DNA of 64,000 bases. Origin: Dysidea avara (lineage: Eukaryota; Porifera; Demospongiae; Dictyoceratida; Dysideidae). Location of the stretch: NCBI RefSeq assembly GCF_963678975.1, contig NC_089277.1, positions 27,106,672-27,170,671 of the forward strand, read 5' to 3'. The notes beneath the pieces were generated by a model. The model saw only the letters and a list, made by a program, of their open reading frames with translations, made no database searches and was not told the origin of the DNA. Both the position numbers and the translations under genes were made by a program. Shown in pieces: positions 24,106 to 36,706 of the stretch (positions are counted from its first letter, which is position 1; every line of letters starts with the position of its first letter).

Positions 24106-24815
24106 TACTGACTACATACAGTATGTTATTAAACTATTCATGTAGTGATTTAAAACTACACATGATTATATTGTTGAAAATAATAGTGATACACCGATAC
24201 CACTCTTTCACTGTCGATCCAATACCGTGGTAGAAATGGCCACACTGACCTGATACTGATGTACTTTGCCACAGTGATATTATGCACAAGAAACAGCTAG
24301 TAATTTCAAAAATATAATAAACTAGCTTACTAAGCACATTTGCTAATCTCATCAACTGTAGTTTGCTTGTTTGGTGGCGACCAACCACAAGAATGATAAC
24401 TTTTATGGCTTCAATGATTCTTATTTTGTGGCTTATTGCCATTTCTACTGTACTAATAATGCTGGTGGTTGGCTTCCTGCAAAGAATTTATGGCTTATAC
24501 GCATCAGCTCTTGCTCAACTCTATTCAATGCGCTTAGTATTCCACTATCTTGAAAAGCAATTTAATGACATATATTATACAAAGTATAGGTTGGTGTTAG
24601 GTATTTATAGCTTAGTCTGTTATGGCCAAAATAGGGCTAATGCTGATACTACTATTGTGCAGTGCTTCACTAGGCAATTATCATTAACCATGGTGATAAG
24701 AATAATTTTGAATTTTTTTTTGTAAAAAAACACAAGTTCTGTAATTTTTTATTGTGCCAATGCATTTAACAATACCTACAGTACAATTAATGCACAGTAA
24801 GAGCTACATATTGTA

Positions 24816-25053
24816 TGTGACCAAATTTGACAAAACAAGGCTTCCACACACATTCAATTTTCTGACTTTAACTGTAACTTGACTACTCAGTAAGCTATTG
24901 ATCTAAAATTTTCACGCTATTCTTCCTTAGCATTGTAAAACACCACTCAGTCCAGGTCAAAATTTGAAACATACTCTCTACATTGAGTTATGGTGCTTCA
25001 AATTCATAAAAGTGGATGTGTGTGGAAGTCTTGTTTTGTCAAATTTGGTCACA
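24816..25053. mobile_element. TGTGACC-family MITE
   Basis: It starts TGTGACCAAATTTGACAAAA and ends inverted with AAATTTGGTCACA. CTTCCACACACATTCAATTT and GGATGTGTGTGGAAGTC lie just inside. Same family as 48494-48736, moderately diverged. Confidence 0.7.
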
Positions 25054-25963
25054 TACCTTATGTACATACCTTAACATAGTCGAGACCTTGTATGTGCTCT
25101 CTAGCCAGTCATTAAGTATTTTCTGAGCATCAATCCAAAATAATGTATGCCAATACTCATTCCACAAGATCATGTAGTGGACATACCAATGTTCTGGTTC
25201 ATTTCAAGGATTTTGATATTTGATGAAAATTAATTTGGGTAAATTCTTACCTACTGTATTTAGTGTTATGTAATAAACTAAATGATTCAAATGACAGCTG
25301 TTACAAATCATGTATATGTGACCAGGTTTATCAGTCCAAAACTGTACAAAACCAACCAACATCCCCAATGAGTAGCTACATTATCATACAGTAATTGGTA
25401 TTAAGCCTCTTTAACAACACAAGGCTAGTTAGAGAGCTACTATTTCTACATGCTTGAATGGTGACTTCTGGCCTTGTTGTATGTGCCTGCAGCTGGCTTG
25501 ATGGAAAGCTGGGTACAAAGGTCATTGGTCTTGTTCATGCACAGCTGGCCAAATTTTGTCTGTGTTAAATTTGCTGCGTATTAGCTTTTAAGACTCCAGA
25601 GCAGCCCTATAATATTGTCTCTAGCCTTCTATGTACTTGTCCATATTGCAATCTAGTTGGTACCCTCTCCACCAGCCACTTTATCATCCACCCCAATGTA
25701 ATTGCTTATGATCTTACAAAGTTTTTATCTTAAGCTCAACAAGTACAGTGTAGTGATACTAGTACAGGGAATTCCCTGCTAAGTTGTACTGATTCAGAAG
25801 TGAAATTTTCATACACATACATGCTCACCATTGGTGAGTTACAATGGTACTTAAGACTGTTCATCTCAAAACTACTGATGTACAACTTGGATGGTATACT
25901 TATATCACATTTTTAGATGCATAACTGTAATACAAAGGTACACTGTGTTTTGTAATTTTTCAG

Positions 25964-26308
25964 TCACCATCGAGTGTAATCACCAGAGATATACAGTCAC
26001 CACAACAGATAGTTGTTAACCTTGGAGAGTACCCCATAAGAATGGTGTGTCCGGAATGCCATGAAGAAATGGAAACTAAACTTGCAACCAAAATTGGGAC
26101 ATTTGCATGGATATTGGCTTTACTACTTTTCTTCTCTTTCTTTTTGTGGCTGTGAGTACATGCAACTTTATTATGTACATTGAATGAATATTATTTTATC
26201 TTTTTCTTTAGGATTTGCATATTGCCTCTTGCAATTCCCTTATGCAAAGATGTATCTCACTCATGCTCAAAATGTAAAGCTCATCTTGGGGTGTATCAGA
26301 GAATGTGA
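25964..26308 (+). CDS. LITAF gene 1: LITAF-domain membrane protein, two visible exons
   Basis: Exon 25964-26151 and exon 26212-26308 are joined across a 60-base intron (GTGAGT...TTCTTTAG). Together they encode a complete LITAF domain. VCPECHEEM gives the first CPxC knuckle, then comes a hydrophobic tryptophan-containing stretch (TFAWILALLLFFSFF...ILPLAIP), then SHSCSKC with the second Cys pair, then HLGVYQRM and stop. LITAF-domain proteins bind zinc through the two CxxC pairs and insert the hydrophobic part into the cytosolic face of endosomal or lysosomal membranes. The first exon follows a good acceptor (TTTTTCAG) in phase 0 with SPSSVIT. The usual proline-rich N-terminus with a start codon must be on an upstream exon not identified. 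It lies about 4.8 kb downstream of, and co-oriented with, NLR gene 1. A paralogue with identical exon boundaries lies at 57531-57948. Confidence 0.88.
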
Positions 26309-27661
26309 AGCAAAACTGACAGAAGGGAATTAACATTCAAATACGTACTGTGTAATGAGTAGCCTAAGGTGTATTATGTGTAAATCTATTCATGTTGTAC
26401 TTCACTTAGCCCACCAAACTTTATACGGTGTGCTTTAAAGTTCAAGATAATAATAATTATTATGTACAGTAGCAGTGTAGTTGACTATGTAGTAAAATAC
26501 TGTTATATGTGATACTTGAATGTATTGATTATACAGTTTTTATTTTCTTCACTGTGTGCACCAAACAGTTATGAATCACTTTTGGTGTATGAATCACTAT
26601 TTGGTGGTCGATACATATTAACACTCAAGCGAAGTTTCCACCCTTAAAATGTGGTGATAATTAGCAGCATTCTCTGGACATAATACTTCAATGTTATCAA
26701 GAGACTGTGTAATAGTACACCTTTCTTTCGGTAATACTTTATGGAAATTTGAATAGCTGAAATTCTGATGATATGATTCACTTAAGCTTGGTGAATGTAT
26801 GTGTAAGAATTAGGAGAAATATTGTTATAATTGCAGTTTTCTCCCATAAAATGAATGGCCAGATTATGCATTGCCATTATTGTGGTTGAATCGAAGTGCA
26901 TTGATTTGTAATTCAGAGTGCATTTCAGCTTTAACCCTTTGTTTCCCACCAATAGTTTTTGCCATACATTTTTTGACTTCATGATAATGTTTATTTTTAG
27001 ATGAATAGAAACAGCTTTAATAATAACATACATTTTTATTGTATCAATAACCTCTAAGCAAACTTTAGAAATAAAAATTTCCTTATAAGGATCTAGTACA
27101 ACAAGGTATTGATATATATTCTTATATATTCCCGCATCTATGTCACGACAGTATTTTCTTTGTAAAACCATCATAGAATAATCTTTTGCGCTGAATTTTT
27201 TTCTGCTAGTGCCTAAATGGTGTAGCTACCCAGCAAACTTGTAAAAGTTGTAAATAAACAGAGTGAATCTATTGTAATAAATTCTTATACATTTATTTCC
27301 CCCTTTTGCAAATTTAATTACATCATTCTTCTGATTAGATTATTCAATCACCATCCCGGCCATTTACACCACTAGTGCATAATTATGTAGAGAAGTGCTA
27401 CTAAAAATTTGGTGATGATACCTGCAACTATACAGGAGTTATAAGGTTATAAAGCAAGGAGTGTAATTGTTTGGTTACAGGAATTTGGGAAATGAAAGGT
27501 TAAATTAAACCAACGCAAAAGTACAAGGAAAATAGTGATATGAACTGATTTTTGTGATATACTGTGTAACATGTCACATGAAAATGGAATATTATTTAGA
27601 CAGACAGGATTACTGATATGTCCAGGGGACCAAAATCACTGTTAAACAATAGTTACAGTAC

Positions 27662-27864
27662 AGTAGACCCTCAGTTATCTCACCCTCGTTTATCCGCATC
27701 CTCGTTTACTCAAAATTGAAAATGACTATTCTATTAAAGTACTTTGAGTACACATGTATGTTCTATTAGAGTATTCTCTGTATATAAATGTATGGGCTTC
27801 AAACCGTTCACTTATCTGAACACGTTTTGAGATACATTGGGGTTCAGATAATCGAGGGTCCACT
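27662..27864. mobile_element. Pogo/Tigger-like MITE
   Basis: AGTAGACCCTCAGTTATC at the left and GATAATCGAGGGTCCACT at the right are inverted ends of the pogo/Tigger type. The interior carries two partial dispersed motifs (near 27723 and 27760). Confidence 0.65.
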
Positions 27865-28456
27865 AAATCTGATCAACAGTGGGATTGGAGAAAAGCAGTT
27901 TTTACTGAAGGAGTGATGAAATGAAGTGGATGGTGGTGATATGTAGGATAGGAGGTGGTGAAGAAGTATGGAGGAATCTTCGAGGTCAAGAGAGCTAGAT
28001 CATTAATAGAACTATATATACTAGAAAATTTTTAGTCTTGAAATCGTGATTCAATGTGATAAAGTGGACCACTGCAAGCATATAGTGTTACTATTCCAAT
28101 CATAGATGTGGGACCATAGAGGTTCTTTACTTCTTTCTATTTTGATCATGAGTGGTTTTTGTTATTTTATATAAAGCCATACTTTATGTGATCAGTTACA
28201 GCGTAAACCATTATGCAGTATATTATAACAATGTGACTGCTCTATTAGAGTATTTCATATAGCTGAAGTCTAAATAAAATAAATTATACAATTATGTTTT
28301 TGCTATATAAAAGATTTACACTGTTAATTTTACTGAATCAGTAGTCAGTAGATGTCTAGTTACCCTGACATCATTAAATTATCTACTTACATACATGCCA
28401 GAGTCTTTGATTCCAGCCTTCCAATTGACCTTTACAGAGGAGAAAATTAAACAATG

Positions 28457-28503
28457 TGTGTGTGTTTGTGTGCGTGCGTGCATGCATGTGGGTGTGTGTG
28501 TGT
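28457..28503. repeat. GT-rich microsatellite
   Basis: Interrupted TG tract with TGCG and CATGCATG interruptions. Confidence 0.8.
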
Positions 28504-28599
28504 GAAGAGGGTCAATGGTCTTAATGCATTCGTATTCTGAACAATGGCTATTAGCCAGCTAACAGGTCCAAATGATCTGGTACTGCAGGTCTGTAGCTA

Positions 28600-29330
28600 T
28601 TAGGCCTATGCCAGCATAATAGGATGGAATGCTATGCCAGCACAATGCTAGCATATTTAATAGATGGATGTTTCAAACTATGGAGCTTAATTCCATGAAT
28701 ATAGATCAATATTCCCAATAGAGCACTGTGGTGGATCTAGAAATTTTCAGAGGGGGTTTCAGGTTGAGTAAGTTTTCAATAACTGTCAGGGCGAATCCAG
28801 ACTTTTTGAAATTCGACTCTGGAATTGCAATTTCAGCCTAGCTTTAAGTCGAAGACCAAAAAAAAAAAAGGGTCAAGGCTTCCTGTTGAACGACGTAACG
28901 CTGATTCAAAGGCAAAAGTACGAAGTTTGACCAATAGAAAAAGTCCTAATATAATACATTATGTATAACTCTTGGCGACGTTATCACCCACGTAATTGAA
29001 AATAGGATTGTAAATAATTTTGGGGTGTGCGCTGTTTTTAGAGGGGGTTTCAGCTGAAACCATTGCAACCCCCCTGTATCTGCCACTGGAGCAGTCAGTG
29101 GAAACTGCAAACTGCAATAGAGCGCTGTACATAGCTCCTTAGATCAATATTCTAATATAGATCAGTCACTTTGCAGTGAAATACTCTATTCACTGATTAA
29201 AATGTTATTTGTTCAAAGATTATTATAAGAAACGTTGCTAACCTAGGAGCATAATGAGAACACTGAAGAGCATAATAAGTGAACATTTTGTGTAATTTCT
29301 GAAAGCACATGCATTTTGAGCATATTTGAC
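28600..29330 (+). repeat. Dispersed repeat family R2, interrupted copy
   Basis: Same block order as 23390-23770 but split between CCAATAGAGCA and GAGCAGTCAGTGGAAAC by the element at 28726-29088. Confidence 0.7.
28726..29088. mobile_element. hAT-like non-autonomous element
   Basis: The left end is CTGTGGTGGATCTAG and the right end GTATCTGCCACTG, imperfect inverted copies of the CAGTGGCGGAT type common in hAT elements. GAGCA flanks both sides. The inner ends share GAGGGGGTTTCAG. The uninterrupted relative at 23390-23770 shows the empty site. Confidence 0.6.
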
Positions 29331-29393
29331 TCAGGCCTAGTAGCTGTGTTGTTTAACCCAGTCACCTTTTCTGCCTTAGATTCATCTGAATGG

Positions 29394-29977
29394 ACAAATT
29401 TCATAATAAGGTTTTATAGCATATAATAATAACTGTTGCCCGTAGCAACCTGAATTTCCCATTATTTTTAGGCGATAATGTCTAAAGTAACTTCTCCAAA
29501 TTTTGAAAGATAGCATATATATGTCATAAGATATGACATTTTGAAATTTGTGATTTTCCCATACATTATCTATGTGTGAGGGCTACATTGCCCCTTCTGG
29601 GCAATCACAAAAATGAGGTATTTCAACATATGCAAAACCAAAAATTCAAAAGTACATATATCTCAATTTTACATAATTTGTAGGTGTGAATGTCAACAAT
29701 AATCTCTCCAAGTTTTAAGTGGATAGCGTGTATAGGTCATAAGATATGACATTATTTGAATCCCATGATTTGTGTGATTACTGAGAAGGGGCAACTGTTG
29801 CCCCTCTCATTGACAATGTATGGGAAAATTGTAACTTCAAAATGTCATATCTCATGACTTATATATGCTATCCTTTCAAAACTTGGAGAGGTGACTTAAA
29901 ACATTGACACCTACAAACAATGTAAAATTTAGGTTGCTAGGGGCAACAGTTGATTTTTTCGTTATTATGAAATTTGT
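29394..29977. mobile_element. Palindromic fold-back element
   Basis: ACAAATTTCATAATAA then AACTGTTGCCCGTAGCAACC at the left match, inverted, GGTTGCTAGGGGCAACAGTT and TTATTATGAAATTTGT at the right. Inner blocks (AGATATGACATT, CTCCAA.TTTT, GCATATATA) also mirror, so the whole 584 bp is one imperfect hairpin. Confidence 0.7.
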
Positions 29978-30847
29978 CTATTATTGCTAACTCTGGGGGG
30001 AAAATTTGTACTATAAATTCAGTACATTTACCAAAACAAATAATGCCACATTTCACATCTGATACTGATCACGATAATATTTTGTCTTATGCCTATACAG
30101 GATTTGTTTATGAACAGACAAACAAAAATACTGGAACTGTAGCTAACCGATACCACACTTGCTTTGTTTTAACAATAAAAAAGTGCTACTAAGAAAGGTG
30201 TTCTTCATGTAATACAAGATGTAGAGCCCAAATTAAACCTCTGGATTCCAATCATCTTCTTGCTCCTTTTATTACTCTTATATTAAGCCCCTATTGCTAC
30301 CAGCTGTGATTACCTGCACAAGAAAACCTGCACAAAAAAGGGCATATTTTGGGTATCAGAAACAATAAATAGATGAATAATTGGTGCAAATTTTGTTTAC
30401 ACAGCTTAGGCACTGTAAAGTTACTACACAATGGCTTGACATAGATTTGCTGGGTTTAACAAATTCAGTTGCATATATTAAATTGTACTGAATTGTAGTA
30501 CAGGCAATGGTAATATAAAAATACTTGTGTGAATCCTGTATCTTGAATAGTTGGATATTGTGCGCCGGGGTGATCAGATGTGAGATGAATGGTGCATCGC
30601 ATATAAACAGTGAACAAAAGTAAACCACAAGCTTACTTAAAACAACTTTTCTCGGCCTGTTTGGAGACTGTTCTTTAAATCATCATTTCAGACAGCATTT
30701 TAGCTATGTCGTATATAGGCGTGGTACCATAACAATAAAGCAGGGAATAGCCTCGAGCTCTTTTGAATGTAATTTAAGCACCTGCTGCCTGCACGAGCAC
30801 CTGTGATGGATGGGAAACTAGCGGGTACATGGGCGCTTTTATTGATA

Positions 30848-31943
30848 CTAGGCTTGAGTCTAATATGCTCCAAAATTTGCCTATTATGCTTTTTGGCATT
30901 TCCCCAATTTTCTACCTATTATGCTTGTTTTTATGCTTTTCAGAAATGCATTATGCTTTTATTTTCTAAGTTCTTCATACGATAGAACGTGAATGAAAAG
31001 TGTCACTTCAACTTCAACATACAAAAATTAGCAATAGTTTGTGCTCCAGAGTTTGTAGAGCAAGGGATCTGGGGCAAATCTATAGTCCCTTAGAAGCTAT
31101 GGACATTTTATTGTCTAATATCTCTTTAGTTTTGTATGCAAATAATTATTGATAAAAATAATAATTATGATAGATCTTCTGAGTTTTAGCAATTGGTATT
31201 CAAAGGACAGCAACTGCTCAGTATAATATTATGCAACTTGCATTTGCACCATCATGCTAAGAACATATTAGCCTCCCGGGGTAAACACTTAATGGTTCTT
31301 ATTCTTTCTGTTGCATGCAATGACTGTTCTATTAGAGTGCTTGACTGTTCTATTTTAGAGAATCTCAATCTTATTGAAATATTTTCCTGGTTTGATATTA
31401 ACCTCAGCCTCACTGCAGACCTGAATGCAGATACTTCACTATTTTCAATGTCCAGACATTTACTAGCTACACTGACTCAGTGACTCATCACTAACCTTAT
31501 TATCATCAGAGCTTCTATATGTAGCTATTGTCTTCCAATCGAGCTTCCAATAATCATAATCATCATATCACATGTTATTCAAAATCATATGATGAGACAC
31601 GTTAGATGTAGGTATGCATATAAACTGCTTTTCCATGCCTTGGTACTAGTTGGCACATGGCTGCACGTGTGCTATAAAACTCAAGCACACAATGAAGAGC
31701 ACTGAGTCGTTCCGTCGAGAGTAAGAAGACTGTAGTGCATTTTAGTACTCGTTGTCAGGAATTGTTTCAACATTCAAAACGGTTGACTTTGTGACTGTTA
31801 TAGCAGAAGTTATACTTATGGTGGCAGAAATTTGCTCATTATGCTCCTGATTATGCTTCATTATTCCAGCATTTTGCTTTACCTATGCTTTTCATCCCCT
31901 ATTATGCCAAAAATTATGCCGGCATAATCGACGCAAGCCCAGC
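30848..31943. mobile_element. GCATAAT-rich TIR element
   Basis: The left end GGCTTGAGTCTAATATGC and the right end (inverted) GGCTTGCGTCGATTATGC delimit about 1.1 kb. ATTATGC is reiterated near both ends. A similar end lies near 60800-60850. No transposase is visible. Confidence 0.5.
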
Positions 31944-32471
31944 CTAAACAATTATGTCAAGGGAGAAAAATTGACAGTGAAAATTTTATCCTTAGACCAC
32001 TAGATATGTGGTGTAATACAGTTGAGTTTGTATGCAAATCTGCGAAATTTTAAATTAGGTAACATTGCTCAACTCCAATGCCCCACAAAATATTTAGGCT
32101 ATAGCTACGGTATTATGGAAATTGTTTGCAAATCCGTTAATTTTATATTGCTCAAAGTCGAAAATATTGCCTCAGGAAATAATTTGGCCACAGCACAATT
32201 GAATAAGTGGAGAAAGAATTAAATTTTGTTAAAGAGCATTCTCTGGTTTGGCATCCTGGAACTTTGTGTGAAATCGTGGCCTTGAGTATGCGACTGGCAT
32301 ACCACACTCGGCATGGTGTGATGTGTCAGCTGTACGATACACTACTAATGTGTCTTGTTGCTAACAAACATTTGCAATGAACACATCACACAAGTAATAC
32401 TATTACATGTTTGTGTGTAGAAGTTGTATTAAACAAACAATACCTATACAATTAGGTCATAACTTATAATG

Positions 32472-33321
32472 TCAAGTGGGAATAACTTGAAGACGGTGAT
32501 TACCAAACTCTGCAACTAAAATAGTACCAACACTGTTGACTGCTATACCCTTGATGTTGTCGAATTGTCCTCTTTGACTTCCTTGTCGTCCAAACTTAGA
32601 AATCACCTGGTGGGTGGGGCTGAACACTGTGAGGCTATCATACTGACTAATTATTATATAATCATCACGAGTAAGACAAATGGCCCATGGATAGTTACAA
32701 TTTATCTTCTTAACAAAGTGACCGTCTTTACTAAATACACTTATTCCTCCGCTATTACTATAGTCAGTCACATACGCTTGGTCACTGCTGTCCAGGGCAA
32801 CGTAGCATGGATACTGAAACTGTCCTGGATTAGAACCTTCGGAGCCACATTTAAATAAATATTTGTTATTTTTATCAAATACTTGAACTCTCCTGTTATT
32901 ATAGTCCACCACGTATAGTAAACCTTTACTATTAAATGCTAGTCCTTGAGGATTTTTGAACCGACCATTTCCACTGCCATAAGAGCCAAACTTTGATAGG
33001 TAGTCTCCTTGTGGAGTAAACGTCTTCACCAAATGATTATCATACTCACTGACAGCTATTACAGTGTCACATACAGCTATATCTACAGGATAGCACAGTT
33101 TACTATCTCCACTTCCTTGACCAAATGCACTGATCATATTCATATCTTTATCCATTACTACTATATCTTTATTAGTACTGTCTACCACAACAACATCATC
33201 ATTAACGGTGATGGCAACATCATGAGGCCACTCAAACTTCTTCCTTCCATATTGCATGATCAGTTGACAATTTTCTACATTAACATTAACTGTAGTGTAC
33301 TCTCTCGATGTTGCTGTCACT
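32472..33321 (-). CDS. NHL-repeat beta-propeller, last exon
   Basis: The exon encodes about 282 residues made almost entirely of NHL repeats. Six blades can be read, with typical phrases such as WPHDVAITVNDDVVVVD, NPQGLAFNSKGLLYVVDYNN and IKGIAVNSVGTILVAEFGNH, separated by G.G.G.F linkers. NHL propellers bind RNA or protein; in animals they commonly form the C-terminal half of TRIM-NHL ubiquitin ligases. The frame runs upstream to an ATG at 33350, but a pyrimidine-rich TACTGTTTTAG acceptor at 33322-33323 followed by GTGACAGCAACATC argues that coding starts there, in phase, as a 3' exon. The residues before the first blade (SREYTTVNV...QYG) resemble the filamin-to-NHL linker of TRIM2/3-type proteins. 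RING, B-box and filamin exons were not found in the window, so the gene is incomplete here. Confidence 0.82.
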
Positions 33322-33559
33322 CTAAAACAGTACACAATTGTGATAGTCAATTAATGTTACAACTGTATGACCAGACCTACAAGAACCCCACAAATTTTTG
33401 AGATTCTATTTTATTACATTTCCTTTATATAGGTAGTTGAGGAATGATCAACTCAAATTTCAGCACTAATAGGTGAAGCTATAGCACTACTTATAGAACT
33501 TTGCATGGGCAAGATCAAAGGAAAAAGTGTACTTCAAATTTCATAAAGTACACTTTAGG

Positions 33560-34733
33560 ACAAACTGTTTTATTGCCCACAAAGAGTGCTTTATATATAT
33601 TGCACTGCAAAGTGTGCTTTATTATATAGTTATACAACGGCCATGAGTGCTCTGCCTGATATAAACGCACGAGCCTGAGGGCCGTTAGGCCCGAAGGCAA
33701 GTGCGTTTATACAGGCAGAGCACGAGTGAACGTTGTATAACTGTTATGTACCACTCACCTAATAGGTGGGGAGAGTCTCACAAGACAGCTGTAACACTTA
33801 TAAAGGCCAGGTTTCTAACATCGATTGTGGGTAACCAAGCCGGACGTTGCGATGACGTTCCCCCTGCAGCCACCTGAGATATTGAAAACTAGTACGCTAT
33901 GCGTTATATCACTAACCTGCATTCGCTGTTTGACTCTCATCATGTAGTGCTCAGCATGCCAGCGTGATCACTCAATCGCCATATAGACTAAGCGCCAGAC
34001 TAATCGCCATAGTGATTCTCTCGAGCGAAAAAAAGCAGCTAAATAGACGGTTTAAGTAAACAAAACCTAACTACTAAACGATACTAGTCTAATTCTTACT
34101 ATTCACACTGGCTAAACTCGAATCTGGTGGCATGACAAAACTGGTTACCACAATCGAACGTAAAGGTTAGTATTATTTAGAATATATTTGTTTTATTGAG
34201 TCATTGTCGAAGTGGACTACAGTTTAATCTGGGCTAAGATGGCACCAGACTAGTAAGGTGTATAAGTACGTTTATATATATGTAGACTAGAGTTGTGGCC
34301 ACCCGTGTTGGCTTTTTCGATCGCCATTGGCTGCTTGTAAACATTATACGTATTGGTGACGTTATGGCCCACAATCGACCTTTACATGTCAGGCTATAAA
34401 AGAATTCCAGTGATCTGTGAAGTGTCTTTCCACCTATTAGGTGAGGTGTCGTAGTGGTCATCGCCACCGGCACTTGTGCTATGCTGCACAAAACCACAGC
34501 CAGTGCAATATCTGTATATTGCACTGCGGTCGGTGCATTATAACTTATAATGCACTCGTTGTGGTCTACAAAACCGCAACCAGTGTGTTATAAGTTATAA
34601 TGCACTCGCTGCGGTCTGCAGCAGTGCAATATACAAATTATGGCACTGGCGGTGCCTTTGAACTGCCCACGCAGAGTGGTACATTACAATAATAAAGCAC
34701 TTTTTGTGGGCAATAAGGCACAGTTTCCCACGT
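33560..34733. mobile_element. ~1.2-kb TIR element with internal hairpins
   Basis: TTATTGCCCACAAAGAGTGC at the left is inverted at the right as GCACTTTTTGTGGGCAATAA, with AAACTGT outside both. Inside lie a near-perfect 115-bp hairpin (33628-33742), two CACCTAATAGGTG-type palindromes and a two-unit repeat around GCATTATAACTTATAATGCA (34535-34610). No transposase. Confidence 0.65.
33628..33742. repeat. 115-bp hairpin
   Basis: AGTTATACAACG, GTGCTCTGCCTG, TATAAACGCAC and GCCTGAGGGCC on the left are mirrored on the right around a short TTA loop. The arms would form a long stem. Confidence 0.75.
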
Positions 34734-35190
34734 GCTTTAGTGCAGGTTAATAGCCTGCGGCACTCACGCCAGTACGACTAATCACCCAAACCGGTGAAGG
34801 CTGATAGCCCTCGCCACGCTGAGTGGTCAATCACCCAGCCAATACAAGCTCAACCACTGGATTGTTTTTATAGACATACCTAAATCCTTCGATGATGGGT
34901 GGGAGAAGGTAACATTGCTGATACGTTTGTTCATGTAAACAGACAAGTCCTGGAGATATCATGGAAATACTTCACCATGTGTCACATAGAATCAATTGTG
35001 AGTTGTTACCAAAATCTGCCAAAATACGCGATAAATGTCTACTATGCCAAACTATGGTGAACTACACGTGAGTTACTTTGTTACACTACATTTAGGCCGC
35101 TAATAATTCGTGCAATGCATGCTAATTACCAGTCCTAGTGTACGGTGAAGCTACACGACTAGAAAGGTCCATATATCATTTAAAGCATTG

Positions 35191-35338
35191 CCTTGCTCGT
35201 GCTATAAGAAAAACAAAGCGCTCAGTGCTTGGCCTCAATGCTAATAAAACACTTGGCTTCACCTCATGCTTTATTAGCATCTTGGCCACGCGCCTCGTGC
35301 TTTATTTTTCATATAGTACTTGCGGCAATGCTTTAACA
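35191..35338. repeat. Imperfect hairpin, MITE-like
   Basis: TAAAGCATTGCC at the left and GGCAATGCTTTA at the right bound mirrored inner blocks (AATGCTAATAAA/TTTATTAGCAT). About 148 bp. Confidence 0.6.
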
Positions 35339-35747
35339 TAAACAAAGTGGTAACAGCAGAAAGATTCATTTGTATAGTGATAATAAAACTAAAGGCACTT
35401 CATTAATGTGTGTTAATCTTATACAGAGATATAATGCGCACAACCACATTCTCCATGAACAGACAATCCATTGCTTTGCAAGTTATGTCTAACAAGCCCT
35501 TTCTATGACCAGAAACTGTGAGAAATGATAAGAGTTAACTGCACTTTCAATAGGAGTTAAACAAACACTCATATCTTGGGAGCGCTAACATGAAAAAAAA
35601 ATTTTCGATCTCTAGTTTTAGGAAATATGATGATACCTGCTGTTATCACCTTTCTTTATTGTAAAACAAGTTTTCAAAACTTTTATAGTTTGGAAATATT
35701 TCACCCCATTGTGTTTAATGCATTCTACTGTAAATCAGGCTTGTGTG

Positions 35748-36672
35748 AACTAGTTGTTGTTCCAGTATCAGCTAGTTATTACAGTTCTAGTTCCAGTTTT
35801 GGAACCATAATCTTTAAAATTACAGTTATAGTTCTGGAACCATAACCTTTAGAATTACAGTTCTAGTTCCAGTTCTGGAACCATAATCTTTAGAATCACG
35901 GTTCTAGTTCCAGTTCTGGAACCATAATTTTTAGAATTACAGTTCTAGTTCCAGTTCAGGAACCATGACATTTACTTGATATTCTAGAACAACACTTATT
36001 TTAACTTAAGTATTACCAAAAGCCCATAATGAAATATGGAGACTCACTATTAAGTTATATAAGCTAATATGCTACAGGTTTACTTGTTTCATATATGTAG
36101 CTAATACTGTATAGTATGTAGCCAATACTGTATAGTAGTTATCAGCATTATTACACTAACAACTATAACCCTAACACTCTATAGGGTGGAACTAAAAGAC
36201 TTGTAGCTACATGTAATTATCAAACACTGAACCAGACATAGCATGTGACTGAGCCAGCATTTTTCATTCTGTTCTAATATTATAGCTAATCAGTTGTTTC
36301 AAGCACATTGATGTATACATAGTTGTAATACATACATCTTTTATGAAGTTATATACTACATTAAGTGCTTTTGTCTGCAGATAAATTCTGGTCTTATAAG
36401 AACATAAAATCTCATTGGCAAAAGCTGTATGGTTATGACCAATTCCAGTTCCAGTATTAGTTCCAGTACTTGATAAAATTTCTTTATAGTTCTAGTTCTA
36501 GTTCCAGCCTTGAAGAAAGTAAAATTATAGTTCTAGTTCCAGTTCCAGTCTTAAGAAAAGCAAACTTATTGTTCCAGTTCCAGTTCTAGTTCTAGAACTG
36601 GAACTGGAATAAAAAGGGCAGAAACTGGAATTATTTTAGTTCCAGTACTGAGAACTGGAACAACACTAGTGT
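35748..36672. mobile_element. Element with TTCCAG-rich ends
   Basis: CTAGTTGTTGTTCCAGTATC at the left and, inverted, CTAGTGTTGTTCCAG at the right. Both ends are filled with TTCCAGTTCTAG-type hexamers. Next to the left end lie four to five 41-bp tandem units (about 35785-35965) built on CAGTTCTGGAACCATAATC. Confidence 0.55.
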
Positions 36673-36706
36673 GAACATGTGGGATTCTTGCTGATCTAGC
36701 CACATA

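Larger units (their letters stand above)
21191..25963. other. Between NLR gene 1 and LITAF gene 1
   Basis: About 4.8 kb. 21790-22080 is richer in CG and could hold the promoter or 5' exon of the LITAF gene, but no convincing coding exon was found. 24130-24720 has hydrophobic open frames on both strands that look like chance. 25061-25963 shows nothing recognisable. Repeats are listed separately. Confidence 0.45.
26309..32471. other. Intergenic, LITAF gene 1 to the NHL gene
   Basis: About 6.2 kb without a supported gene. 26309-27660 should include the LITAF 3' UTR (AATAAA at 27253-27258 is far downstream). 27865-28450, 29978-30840 and 31944-32471 show nothing I can name apart from dispersed motifs at 28233-28253 and 31321-31339. 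Repeats are listed separately. Confidence 0.5.

Noticed and set aside
24134..24725. Hydrophobic frames on both strands as a membrane protein
   Set aside because: They overlap on opposite strands in AT-rich DNA; the hydrophobicity follows from T-rich codons.
26782..27174. 130-codon minus-strand frame as a gene
   Set aside because: AT-driven composition, no domain, no splice or poly(A) context. It could still be a fast-evolving ORF but nothing supports it.
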